From positions 1 to 64,000 of the forward strand of contig JANJXT010000034.1 in NCBI GenBank assembly GCA_024708885.1: DNA of 64,000 nucleotides, read 5' to 3'. This DNA comes from Thiobacillus sp. (GTDB lineage Bacteria; Pseudomonadota; Gammaproteobacteria; Burkholderiales; Thiobacillaceae). The position numbers and the translations under genes were made by a program. Below, piece after piece: positions 1-7,656 of this stretch; the stretch's first letter is position 1, and the number at the start of each line of letters is the position of its first letter. Under the pieces are notes generated by a model, which did not search any database, was not told where the DNA came from, and saw only the letters and a program-made list of their open reading frames with translations.

Positions 1-108
1 TTCATCGCGATCGCCTACCTGCGCATGTCCAGGCTCAAGCATCTGCCGAAGAACCCTCTGCTGCCGGCCATTCCCCGAGATTACGGCTGCTACCGTCATG
101 TCTGTTGA
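1..108 (+). CDS. C-terminal end of an unidentified protein, cut by the window edge
   Basis: An open frame runs in from the left edge and stops at TGA 106-108. Only 35 residues are visible; they are basic and end in DYGCYRHVC. The tail resembles the end of some insertion-sequence transposases, and an IS remnant lies 1.1 kb away, but nothing here proves that. The frame could also be chance. The next 211 bases, up to the TetR gene, show no convincing gene. Confidence 0.25.
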   Translation, partial: FIAIAYLRMSRLKHLPKNPLLPAIPRDYGCYRHVC

Positions 109-319
109 CTTGTCAATTTCCACACGAAACGGCATAGAGCCAAATATTGGCGATGCTCGCTGCTTGGTTTCCATAGTTCAAGGGCATACCAACCGGTGTG
201 AATGTGTCAAGAGGTTTTACCTAGAAACAGCCGTTGACCACAGAGCAGCTGCGTTGCAAATCGAGCATTCTGGGTTGATTCCCAGGATTTGACTGACTTG
301 AGCATGGTATTGAGGATAT

Positions 320-934
320 TCACCAGTCCAAAGCCGGCAACTCGATTCCACGGAGGAAATTGTTCAAAACGCCTTTGACGTAATACTCCACTCCCAGGCC
401 TTCATTCTTGGCTCGCTCGTCCAGGCTCAGGGTAATGATTACTTGCCGTACCAGTGCGATATAACTTAGCACCGCGAGGCGGGCGTCCATTGACTTGATC
501 GTTCCGGCTTCCTTCATTTCCTGGAGGCTCAATTCAATGTACTCGGTCAGGCCTTTCCAGTGATTCGAGAAAAATTTTTCTTGAATCTCGTCACCGTCGA
601 TCAATGACCGCAACTCGATTCTGACCGAGTCGGCATCCCCGATTCGGCCCTTCACGAATATGACGGTCATCCGGTAGAGGACATTCGCAAAGTCCGATGG
701 GCCAGCCAGGACAGCATCAACGTAGTCCTCGCGTTCGCATGCCAAATCGTTGATCACCTCTTCATACAACGCTTCCTTGGATCGAAAGTGTTGATAGAGG
801 ACAGCGGGACTCACATTGCACGCCTCTGCGATCTCGTGGACGGACACGCCATGCAAGCCAAGGCGCGCGAACAGCCCCTTTGATTGCTCCATGATGTCTG
901 CCCGGCGCTGACCTGCCTTCAGTTTCGGCTTCAT
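320..934 (-). CDS. TetR/AcrR-family transcriptional regulator
   Basis: A 204-residue TetR-type repressor, the usual size for the family. The N-terminal helix-turn-helix is clear at about residues 31-60 (VHEIAEACNVSPAVLYQHF, then SKEALYEEV). The rest is the variable helical ligand-binding domain, so the effector cannot be read from sequence. The ATG at 934 is preceded by GGAGA about 8-10 bases upstream. An imperfect dyad, ATGAACGTTTAT (953-964), lies just upstream of the start. It differs by one base from the core of the perfect dyad in the nitroreductase promoter at 1868-1881. I infer that this protein controls both itself and the nitroreductase. Confidence 0.88.
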   Translation of the reverse strand: MKPKLKAGQRRADIMEQSKGLFARLGLHGVSVHEIAEACNVSPAVLYQHFRSKEALYEEVINDLACEREDYVDAVLAGPSDFANVLYRMTVIFVKGRIGDADSVRIELRSLIDGDEIQEKFFSNHWKGLTEYIELSLQEMKEAGTIKSMDARLAVLSYIALVRQVIITLSLDERAKNEGLGVEYYVKGVLNNFLRGIELPALDW

Positions 935-952
935 TTATTGAATTCTCCGCGC

Positions 953-964
953 ATGAACGTTTAT
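953..964. promoter_or_regulatory. Probable TetR operator upstream of the regulator gene (imperfect dyad)
   Basis: ATGAACGTTTAT is a near-palindrome 18 bases upstream of the TetR start. It matches the core of the perfect palindrome at 1868-1881 except at one base. On the reverse strand a TATAAT hexamer (982-977) sits a few bases before it, so the site would lie just downstream of a -10 element, as expected for autorepression. No good -35 is visible. Confidence 0.5.
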
Positions 965-1222
965 TTATCAATAATCATTATACAACCCTGAATCCGTGTC
1001 CCCCTCCGCCGACACCTTCCCTACGGGCCTGAACGCATGAATTTCACGTGTTCACCCCGTGGTTTTGCCTCCGCAATCCCCAGTCCCGGGAAGCTTCGAC
1101 CTGGATTTCGGGGCAAATCTGCCTTGTTCGTGCCTGCCGTCAGCGCATTTTCTGCTCCATACGCGAGTTCGTCCCTTCCAGGGGGCCGGAATCCACATTT
1201 CGTGGGCCGTAGCCGCTTGCCA

Positions 1223-1717
1223 TCATCCCGAGGATACCGCGGCCATCAGCCGGTTCTGCAGCATCACGAACACCGCCGCGTTCGCCGCCCGGTACATGAT
1301 TTCCTGCGGCACCGTGCGGATGCGGCGGCGCCTGGCCGGATGGCGGATCGGCGCAATCTCGCCCGTCAGGCCGACCTGTCCCAGCAAACGCAGGCAGCTG
1401 TAGGCGAAAGCCGCCAGATGCAGGATCACGTCGTTGGTGTCGAGCCTGCCCGAGGGCACCTTCGACAGCCCGAGTGCTTCTTTGAAGAAGCGGTCTTCCC
1501 GAAACGGCTCGATGGCCTCGAAGTCGCTCTTGCCCAGGCTCGACAGCCCGACCACGCTCTTGACGATGTCCGCGGTGCGCATGCCCTGGGAGACCGGGAG
1601 CTTCGGGTCGATCACCGCTTCGACCTGGGCCGCCTGGCAGCACTGACCGATCAGCGCCAACCCGGAATACGAGGCCAGTTGCAGCTTGCTGGATTGCTTG
1701 ACTTCAAAGCGCGGCAT
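1223..1717 (-). pseudogene. IS1380-family transposase, internally deleted
   Basis: The first ~92 residues (starting MPRFEVKQSSKLQLASYSG) read like the N-terminus of IS1380-family transposases. They join directly, at TNDVILHLAAF, to a segment like the family's C-terminal end (RTVPQEIMYRAANAAVFVML). Family members are roughly 430-460 residues; this frame has 164, so the catalytic middle is missing and the product cannot be active. It lies between the TetR gene and the nitroreductase promoter. Terminal inverted repeats could not be defined with confidence. This is an old insertion reduced by deletion, not a working element. Confidence 0.75.
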
Positions 1718-1838
1718 GGTCGGATGGGCGAAGCGGGGAATGCGCTAATTATTCAATACAATCAATGTATTATGGATTGTTTTGTGGCCTGGAACACGGA
1801 TTCGGGTTTGCGAATCCACCATATCGGCAATTATTTGG

Positions 1839-1866
1839 TTGACATTCCAAGTCGCACATATAATAT
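1839..1866 (+). promoter_or_regulatory. Sigma-70-type promoter of the nitroreductase gene
   Basis: A consensus -35 TTGACA (1839-1844) is followed by TAATAT (1861-1866, 16-base spacer). TATAAT (1859-1864) overlaps the latter at a shorter spacing. This is one of the best -35/-10 matches in the window and points at the gene starting at 1923. Confidence 0.7.
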
Positions 1867-1867
1867 G

Positions 1868-1881
1868 AATGAACGTTCATT
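1868..1881. promoter_or_regulatory. Perfect 14-bp palindromic operator in the nitroreductase promoter
   Basis: AATGAACGTTCATT is its own reverse complement and begins two bases after the -10 element, so it should cover the transcription start. Bound protein would block initiation. The core recurs in front of the TetR gene (953-964), which makes that regulator the likely ligand. Confidence 0.65.
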
Positions 1882-1922
1882 AACTTATAATGGACTTCCA
1901 CCCAACCTTGGAGGATTTAGAA

Positions 1923-2612
1923 ATGGAAGCAGTCCAGCGTAAGCCCGTACAAGTCGATCTCAGCCTTGAAGATGCCATCAGGGGCCGACGTTCCGTTCAC
2001 TATTTTGCCCCTGGGGCCAGGGTGAGGGACGACCAGTGGGCGAAGCTCTTCGAGCTCACAGCGTTAAGCCCATCCTCGTTCAACTTTCAGCCTTGGGATT
2101 TTGTCGTGGTGGACGACCAGGCCCGGAAGGAACAACTCCTTCCCCTCTGCTGGGGACAGAAGCAGGTCGTGGACAGCGCAGCCGTTGTGGCTGTGCTGGG
2201 CGACAAGAACCCCCATCGCCGCGACGCGCAGGTCCTGCAGCAGTTTCAGGACAACGGGTATATCGATGAGCAAACCAGGAACGCCTACATGGGCGCAGTC
2301 GATGTCGTTTACCCGGACGAAGCTCGAAAGATCGAGCATGCCGTCGGTGGCGCATCACTCGCGGCGATGACCTTCATGCTGGCCGCACACGGGATGGGCC
2401 TCGCGACACTCCCGATGATTGGATTCGACCCCGTTGGCGTGCGGGCACTGCTCAAGGTTCCCGATGAATACCTCATCACCATGCTTATTGCGGTCGGTGA
2501 ATCGGCAGACCGAGACCTGCCGCGCCAACAGCGCCGGCCGTACGACGACATCGTCCACTGGGAAGTTTTCGGTGGAAGCCGCAAGACGGTGTATTTGGAA
2601 TCGGCCAGCTGA
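1923..2612 (+). CDS. Nitroreductase-family FMN oxidoreductase
   Basis: A 229-residue nitroreductase-fold protein. Such enzymes are homodimers that use FMN and NAD(P)H to reduce nitroaromatics, quinones or related electrophiles. The family's FMN-binding start (RRSVHYF) and the SPSSFNFQPW segment lie near residues 20-55. A glycine/alanine-rich helix (MTFMLAAHGMGLATLP) lies in the second half. The start at 1923 is preferred over the in-frame ATG at 1890 because GGAGG (1910-1914) sits 8 bases before it. A repressor-type palindrome over the promoter suggests induction by the substrate or a related toxic compound. The natural substrate is unknown. Confidence 0.85.
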   Translation: MEAVQRKPVQVDLSLEDAIRGRRSVHYFAPGARVRDDQWAKLFELTALSPSSFNFQPWDFVVVDDQARKEQLLPLCWGQKQVVDSAAVVAVLGDKNPHRRDAQVLQQFQDNGYIDEQTRNAYMGAVDVVYPDEARKIEHAVGGASLAAMTFMLAAHGMGLATLPMIGFDPVGVRALLKVPDEYLITMLIAVGESADRDLPRQQRRPYDDIVHWEVFGGSRKTVYLESAS

Positions 2613-2779
2613 GCAACCGAATCGTAACGGGATACGTTCCGAAGGATTGTGGCGCCCTCAGCAATGCTCGGCATGTCGAAGGCGTGGCAATGCTTTGGTT
2701 CCAGCTTGCGTTCTGGGAGGACAAGGGAACGGACTGGGGAATCAAGATCATCGACAACGCCAGTGCAACAGCGGGGTGA
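2613..2779 (+). other. Intergenic stretch with a short open frame resembling a gene fragment
   Basis: In the frame offset from the nitroreductase stop, an open stretch runs through to TGA 2777-2779 and contains pieces such as ALSNARHVEGVAMLWFQLAF. Its composition looks protein-like, but there is no ribosome site and no clear start codon. It may be a frame-shifted remnant or chance. I do not recognise it. Confidence 0.2.
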
Positions 2780-2830
2780 GGCGCCGCTTTCCAAATCGTC
2801 TCTGATTCATTTTAACGAAGGAGCAACTCC

Positions 2831-3058
2831 ATGAAATTTGACAAGGAACTTGATGCGCGCGGTTTGAACTGCCCCCTGCCGATTCTGAGGACCAAAAAGG
2901 CGCTCTCTGATATGACCGGAGCGCAAATTTTGCGGGTCGTCACGACGGATCCTGGATCGGTAAAGGACTTCGATGCATTTGCCCGGCAGACAGGCAACAA
3001 GCTTCTCGCAAGTGCCCAAGCGAACAACGAATTCGAGTTCTTTATCGAACGTGTCTAG
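2831..3058 (+). CDS. TusA-family sulfurtransferase-like protein
   Basis: A 75-residue protein with the TusA/SirA signature: GLNCPLPILRTKKAL near residues 13-27 contains the CPxP motif with its single reactive cysteine. TusA-like proteins carry persulfide sulfur for tRNA thiolation, cofactor synthesis or sulfur oxidation. AAGGAG (2818-2823) gives a good ribosome site. The gene stands alone after the nitroreductase, so neither sulfur-relay partners nor the acceptor are evident. Calling it the true tRNA-thiolation TusA is not justified; a paralogue is as likely. Confidence 0.85.
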   Translation: MKFDKELDARGLNCPLPILRTKKALSDMTGAQILRVVTTDPGSVKDFDAFARQTGNKLLASAQANNEFEFFIERV

Positions 3059-3407
3059 CAGACGCCGCGTGGCCACACGATCTGCGGCGGCTATCCGCTT
3101 CCTGTTCGTCAGGCCAGCGCTTTGCCTTCGGCTTCCTCCAGATTCGCAGTCGCCCGCGACACCCTTGCCGTTCGGCTAACTCTTCCCCTCGTCGGGCGAG
3201 TAGAGGACTTTCACCTCCAGGTAAGTGCACCCCACCGGGCGCACCAAAAAAAAGCCGGATTCTTTCGAATCCGGCGAAAAAGAGGGACAGGCCCCTCGTT
3301 GCGGAGAACTTCCTGCCTGCAGCCCAAGCAGCAAGCAAGTGCATCGTACAAGGGGGTTTCGGACCTGCGTATACAACTTTAGTTGTAGGACACGCGCAAG
3401 CTATTGA
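3059..3407. other. 349-base region without a gene
   Basis: No credible gene lies here. Around 3120-3245 there is an orderly GC-rich block whose forward translation contains [21 protein letters not shown] have the impression of seeing this peptide in short spurious reading frames of other proteobacteria, which would make it a dispersed repeat, but I cannot confirm that. The strong hairpin at 3254-3275 is listed separately. Confidence 0.4.
3246..3275 (-). terminator. Intrinsic terminator for the LytTR regulator gene
   Basis: GCCGGATTC (3254-3262) pairs perfectly with GAATCCGGC (3267-3275) across a four-base loop. Read on the reverse strand the hairpin is followed by eight U residues (A run 3246-3253). 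It lies about 130 bases past the regulator's stop codon. Confidence 0.75.
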
Positions 3408-4172
3408 TTAAATTGATTTATATTTTTCGCGCAGGCCGGCATACTGACGCCGGCTGACCACCAGCCGCGCGTCGAGGCCGTCCAGACGCACGAAATGGCC
3501 ATCGTCCTCGCCCGGCATCTTGCCGATTTCACGCATACGTCCGGCGGCGACCAGGCAGTTGCGGTGGATGCGCACGAAGACCTCGCCGAACTCGCTTTCC
3601 AGACGCGCGAGCGATTCCTCGATCAGGAATTCGCGCGCGGCGGTGCGCACCGTGACGTACTTCAGTTCGGCCTTGAGATAAAGGATGTCGGCCACCGGAA
3701 TCAGCACCATGCGGCCCTTTTCCGTCAGCGACAGGTGGGTGCGCGCCTTCGGATGCGCCTCGCGCAGATGGTCGATGGTGACCGGGCTGAGGCGGTGGGC
3801 GCGCGCGAGTGCCCGCGTCAGCCGTTCGGCGCGCACCGGCTTCACCAGATAATCGACCGCGTTCAGGTCGAAGGCCTGACAGGCATAGGCGTCGTAGGCG
3901 GTGGTGAAAACAATGGCCGGCGGCGCTGTCAGCCGGTTGAGGTGGGTGGCGCACTCGAGGCCGTCCATGCCCGGCATGCGGATATCGAGCAGTACGGCGT
4001 CAACCGCCTGCCCTTGCACCAGTTCCAGCGCTTCCATGCCGCTCGCCGCCTCGCCGATCACGCTCGTCGCGAGTTGCCCGGCACAGTCGGCGAGCACGTC
4101 GCGCAGGCGATGGCGGGCGGGCGCCTCGTCATCGACGATCAGGACGCGCAGGGGGGGATGAGGGTCGTTCAC
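3408..4172 (-). CDS. LytTR-family response regulator (AlgR-like)
   Basis: The protein has an N-terminal receiver domain ([16 protein letters not shown]; phosphoacceptor in AVLLDIRMPGMDG; later TTAYDAYA and DYLVKPV) and a C-terminal LytTR DNA-binding domain from about residue 150 (VADILYLKAELKYVTVRT, FVRIHRNCLVA). About 254 residues from the GTG at 4172; another GTG at 4217 would add 15 residues. It overlaps the 3' end of the upstream histidine kinase gene, so the two are translationally coupled and form one two-component system. In related organisms such pairs govern pili, alginate or surface traits. The target here is unknown. Confidence 0.88.
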   Translation of the reverse strand: MNDPHPPLRVLIVDDEAPARHRLRDVLADCAGQLATSVIGEAASGMEALELVQGQAVDAVLLDIRMPGMDGLECATHLNRLTAPPAIVFTTAYDAYACQAFDLNAVDYLVKPVRAERLTRALARAHRLSPVTIDHLREAHPKARTHLSLTEKGRMVLIPVADILYLKAELKYVTVRTAAREFLIEESLARLESEFGEVFVRIHRNCLVAAGRMREIGKMPGEDDGHFVRLDGLDARLVVSRRQYAGLREKYKSI

Positions 4173-5181
4173 GGCCGGAAGCGTAGGGAATGACGATATG
4201 CACCTGATAAACGGCACCCAGCTGCTCGGACTTGAGCTGGGCGTCGAGATCGAAATGCAGCAGCAGGCGTTCGCGGATGTTGTCGAGTGCGATGCGGTTG
4301 CCCGTGTGGTGGCCCGGGTCGGCGGCGATCGGGTTGCGCACCACGATGTGCACCTTGTCCCCGCTGCGGTAGAGATTGATGTTGACCTCGCCGCCTTCGG
4401 CCTGCGGCTCGATGCCGTGGTACACGGCGTTTTCCGCGAGCGGCTGGATCACCAGCGGCGGAATCAGCGCGTCCGCGGGCATCTTGTGGTCGTGCCAGAC
4501 GATCCGCAGGCGGTCGCCCATACGCAGCGCTTCCAGCTCCAGATAGGCGCGGGTGAGGGCGACTTCGTCTTCCAGCGGCACCAGCTGGTTGGCCTGGCTC
4601 ATCAGCGCGCGGAAGAGATCCGCCATGTTCTCCAGCGCATGTTCGGCGCGACGCGGGTCGCTGCGCACCAGTGAGAGCACCGCGTTGAGCGTGTTGAACA
4701 GGAAATGCGGACGGATGCGCGCCTGCAACGCCTGCAGGCGCGCCTCGGTGATGGCCGGCGACAGCGCCCGCGCGCGCAGGTTGAAATAGGCGAGCAGACC
4801 CGCGCCAACCACACCCGCAAAGACCGCCACGCCGACCGGCGTCAGCCGCTGTCCGGCGACCAGCAGCGGCCCCATCGCCGCCGCCGTCAGCGCCGGCACG
4901 CCCGCCGCCAGCGCGAGCGTGGCCGCCACGCCCGTCCGGTACGTCAGGCGACCCAGCCAGCGCCCTGCCCCGCACAGCGCGAGCAGGGTCAGGAGCAGCG
5001 CCGGCTGCGCCAGCGCCGACACATCGACGAACCCCTCGAAAAAAGCGGCGAGGTCGGGGGCGCGCGCCACCACTCCCGCCGCCAGCACCGCTTCCACCGC
5101 CACGACGATGCGCAGCATCACGCCGAGGTGGCAGAAGTTCGGCAATTCCACCGGCCGGTTGTTATGATTCCCTTTTTTCAT
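4129..5181 (-). CDS. Sensor histidine kinase of the LytS/AlgZ type
   Basis: The N-terminal half has several hydrophobic segments (about residues 20-140). The kinase core follows, with the family's phosphoacceptor motif [20 protein letters not shown] near residue 170 and the ATP-binding part [15 protein letters not shown]. This is the His_kinase (PF06580) type that pairs with LytTR regulators, and the gene indeed overlaps such a regulator by 44 bases. The ATG at 5181 is only 17 bases from divergent argH; an internal ATG at about 5118 is an alternative start. A TATGAT sequence at 5163-5168 could be the argH -10. Confidence 0.85.
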   Translation of the reverse strand: MKKGNHNNRPVELPNFCHLGVMLRIVVAVEAVLAAGVVARAPDLAAFFEGFVDVSALAQPALLLTLLALCGAGRWLGRLTYRTGVAATLALAAGVPALTAAAMGPLLVAGQRLTPVGVAVFAGVVGAGLLAYFNLRARALSPAITEARLQALQARIRPHFLFNTLNAVLSLVRSDPRRAEHALENMADLFRALMSQANQLVPLEDEVALTRAYLELEALRMGDRLRIVWHDHKMPADALIPPLVIQPLAENAVYHGIEPQAEGGEVNINLYRSGDKVHIVVRNPIAADPGHHTGNRIALDNIRERLLLHFDLDAQLKSEQLGAVYQVHIVIPYASGRERPSSPPARPDRR

Positions 5182-5198
5182 CCCCTTTTCCTGCCCCC

Positions 5199-6590
5199 AT
5201 GAGCACGTCCACGACGCCGCCCGCTGGCGCCTGGTCCGGCCGCTTCGCCGAGCCGGTTTCCGAAATCGTCAAACGCTACACGGCGTCGATTCCCTTCGAT
5301 TATCGGCTGGCCGAGTTCGATATTCAGGGTTCGTTGGCGCACGCCGCGATGTTGCACCACGTCGGCGTGCTCGCCAAGGACGATCTCGACGCGATCCGCC
5401 GCGGCATGGCCGAGCTGCTGGACGAGATCCGCGCCGGGCAATTCGCCTGGTCGCTCGACCGGGAAGACGTCCACCTCAACATCGAAGCCGCGCTGACCGC
5501 GAAAATCGGCGACGCCGGCAAGCGCCTGCACACCGGCCGCTCGCGCAACGACCAGGTGGCAACCGACGTGCGCCTCTACCTGCGCGACGCCATCGACCGC
5601 ATCCGCGCCAGCATCCGCGCCTGCCAGACCGCGCTCGTGGATCTGGCCGAACGCCACGCCGACACCGTGATGCCCGGCTTCACCCATCTGCAGGTGGCGC
5701 AGCCGGTCACCTTCGGCCACCATCTGCTCGCCTACTTCGAGATGCTCGCGCGCGACGCCGAGCGCATGGCCGACTGCCGCCACCGCGTCAACCGCCTGCC
5801 GCTGGGCGCGGCGGCACTCGCCGGCACCAGCTTTCCGATCGACCGGGAATACGTCGCGCGCGAACTCGGCTTCGAGGCCGTGTGCGAGAACTCGCTCGAC
5901 GCGGTATCGGATCGCGACTTTGCCATCGAATTCACCGCCGCCGCGGCGCTGGTGATGACGCACCTCTCGCGCCTGTCGGAAGAGCTGATCCTGTGGATGA
6001 GCCCGCGCTTCGGCTTCATCGACCTCGCCGACCGCTTCTGCACCGGTTCCTCGATCATGCCGCAGAAGAAGAACCCCGACGTGCCCGAGCTGGTGCGCGG
6101 CAAGACCGGCCGCGTCAACGGCCACCTGGTCGCGCTTTTGACCCTGATGAAGGGCCAGCCGCTGGCGTACAACAAGGACAACCAGGAAGACAAGGAGCCG
6201 CTGTTCGACACCGTCGACACGCTCACCGACACGCTCGCGATCTACGCCGACATGCTCGGCGGCGTGACGGTCAAGCCGGAAGCGATGCGCGCGGCGGTGA
6301 TGCAGGGCTTCGCCACCGCCACCGATCTGGCCGATTATCTGGTGAAGAAGGGCGTGCCCTTCCGCGATGCCCACGAAGTGGTGGCGCGCGCGGTGCGCGC
6401 GGCGGAGGCGTCGGGGCGCGATCTGGCCGAGCTGCCGCTGGCCGAACTACAGGCTTTCAGCGCGGTGATCGGCGATGACGTCCACGCCGTGCTGACGCTG
6501 GAAGGTTCGCTCGCCGCCCGCGACCATCTCGGCGGCACCGCGCCGGCACAGGTGCGCGCGGCGATCGCGCGCGCGCGCCAACGCATCTGA
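5199..6590 (+). CDS. argH: Argininosuccinate lyase
   Basis: This enzyme makes the last step of arginine synthesis, splitting argininosuccinate to arginine and fumarate in the cytoplasm. The 463-residue length is normal. The fumarase/aspartase superfamily signature [12 protein letters not shown] is at about residue 283. [20 protein letters not shown] near residue 110 and TTFGHH-like substrate-loop residues ([12 protein letters not shown]) are also intact. It is a single gene divergent from the LytS-type kinase and convergent with the MarR-like gene. Confidence 0.97.
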   Translation: MSTSTTPPAGAWSGRFAEPVSEIVKRYTASIPFDYRLAEFDIQGSLAHAAMLHHVGVLAKDDLDAIRRGMAELLDEIRAGQFAWSLDREDVHLNIEAALTAKIGDAGKRLHTGRSRNDQVATDVRLYLRDAIDRIRASIRACQTALVDLAERHADTVMPGFTHLQVAQPVTFGHHLLAYFEMLARDAERMADCRHRVNRLPLGAAALAGTSFPIDREYVARELGFEAVCENSLDAVSDRDFAIEFTAAAALVMTHLSRLSEELILWMSPRFGFIDLADRFCTGSSIMPQKKNPDVPELVRGKTGRVNGHLVALLTLMKGQPLAYNKDNQEDKEPLFDTVDTLTDTLAIYADMLGGVTVKPEAMRAAVMQGFATATDLADYLVKKGVPFRDAHEVVARAVRAAEASGRDLAELPLAELQAFSAVIGDDVHAVLTLEGSLAARDHLGGTAPAQVRAAIARARQRI

Positions 6591-6597
6591 GATTTCC

Positions 6598-7188
6598 CTA
6601 CGGCGACTCCGCCAGCGCCACCGGCGGCGCGTGCTCGCGGCAGATGCGCCGCACCTCCGGGCTCGACAGCTTCTCCTGCATCAGCGCACAGAAATAGCTG
6701 CGCGGCCCCAGCCGCTGGTTGTGGCGGCAGGTGGCGCACACGCCGAAGCTGCGCTTGCCGCTCTGCACCTGCACCTGCGCCAGCACCTGGCGCAGCACCA
6801 CCACCGCCGAGGTCACCCGCGCCGGGCTCGCCGTCTGCACGATGTCGCGCCAGGCGCCGCCGGCGGAGAGCGTCTTCAGCAGCGTGGTGCCGCCTTCGGT
6901 GAGGATCAGGCGCACCACCCGGCCGTCGCGCGGATCGGCATAGCGCGAGATCAGGCGCCGCCGCGCCAGCACCAGCACGGTCTGCGATACCGTGCCCTTG
7001 GTGAGGCCGAGATACTCGGTCAGCGCCTGCGGCGTGTTGGAAAACCGGTTGGCCTGGTTGAGGTAGAACAGCACCTGCAGGTGCACCGGCTGCAGGTGCT
7101 GTGCGGCGCCGGCCTGGCGCAGGTCGGCGCGGGTCAGCAGCGAGAGCCGCTCCACCAGGTCGAACAGGGTGAGCGCCTGGCTTTTCAC
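6598..7188 (-). CDS. MarR-like winged-helix regulator with a C-terminal cysteine cluster
   Basis: A 196-residue protein. Residues ~25-105 form a MarR-type winged helix (LTEYLGLTKGTVSQTVLVLA, then the wing RYADPRDGRVVRLILTEGG). The C-terminal ~50 residues carry an unusual set of putative metal ligands: CATCRHN, then FCALMQ, then CREH. That is four cysteines and two histidines in a compact tail, suggesting zinc or an iron-sulfur cluster and hence redox or metal sensing. It starts next to cyaY (iron-sulfur assembly), with only 9 bases between this start and the cyaY stop. The two could share a transcript, and a link to iron metabolism is possible but unproven. Confidence 0.75.
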   Translation of the reverse strand: MKSQALTLFDLVERLSLLTRADLRQAGAAQHLQPVHLQVLFYLNQANRFSNTPQALTEYLGLTKGTVSQTVLVLARRRLISRYADPRDGRVVRLILTEGGTTLLKTLSAGGAWRDIVQTASPARVTSAVVVLRQVLAQVQVQSGKRSFGVCATCRHNQRLGPRSYFCALMQEKLSSPEVRRICREHAPPVALAESP

Positions 7189-7197
7189 AGGCGGGGG

Positions 7198-7506
7198 CTA
7201 GAAGTGGACCGTAGCGCCGCCCTGTACGGCGATCAGTTGGGCAAGCCTGGCGAACAGCGGCGTGCCGTCGCGGGTGTCCACCCAGTCGCCGTCCTGCGGC
7301 CGGAAATGGAAGCCGCCGGAGCGCGCGGCCACCCAGAGCTCGCGCGCCACGCCGTGGCGGTTGACGACGATCTTGCTGCCGTCGTCGAACTCGATCTCGA
7401 TGATGCCGTCGGCCGGCGTCTCGAAATCCAGATCCGCAGCCTCCAGCGCCCGTTCGATATGGGCCAGTGTCGCGCCGGCCGCCTGGTTGAAGTCGATGTC
7501 GCTCAT
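7198..7506 (-). CDS. cyaY: Iron-sulfur cluster assembly protein CyaY (bacterial frataxin)
   Basis: 102 residues from MSDIDFNQAAG, the normal frataxin length. The acidic first helix and the sheet signature (IEIEFDDGSKIVVNRH, then ELWVAARSGGFHF) are intact. CyaY binds iron and modulates cysteine desulfurase IscS. The ATG at 7506 is chosen because the frame upstream is not protein-like. The gene is divergent from lptM-lysA, a common betaproteobacterial order, with only 24 bases between the starts. Confidence 0.93.
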   Translation of the reverse strand: MSDIDFNQAAGATLAHIERALEAADLDFETPADGIIEIEFDDGSKIVVNRHGVARELWVAARSGGFHFRPQDGDWVDTRDGTPLFARLAQLIAVQGGATVHF

Positions 7507-7530
7507 GGTGTCCGTGCTAAGATTTCGCGC

Positions 7531-7656
7531 ATGAATGTGCGTGTCATATATATAGTATCCCTGTTGCTGTGCGGCCTTGCGCTTTCTGCCTGCGGCTCCA
7601 AGGGCGACCTGTATCTTCCCGAAAAACCTCCCGCCCCGCAACGGACCCCCCAGTGA
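7531..7656 (+). CDS. lptM: Small lipoprotein LptM (YifL-like)
   Basis: A 41-residue lipoprotein: a short hydrophobic signal ending in LSAC (lipobox, Cys ~21) and then GSKGDLYLPEKPP. This C-GxKGxLYxP pattern marks the LptM/YifL family, which helps mature the LptD/E lipopolysaccharide translocon at the outer membrane. The stop codon overlaps the GTG start of lysA by four bases (GTGA), so the two genes are translationally coupled, as is common in proteobacteria. Confidence 0.88.
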   Translation: MNVRVIYIVSLLLCGLALSACGSKGDLYLPEKPPAPQRTPQ

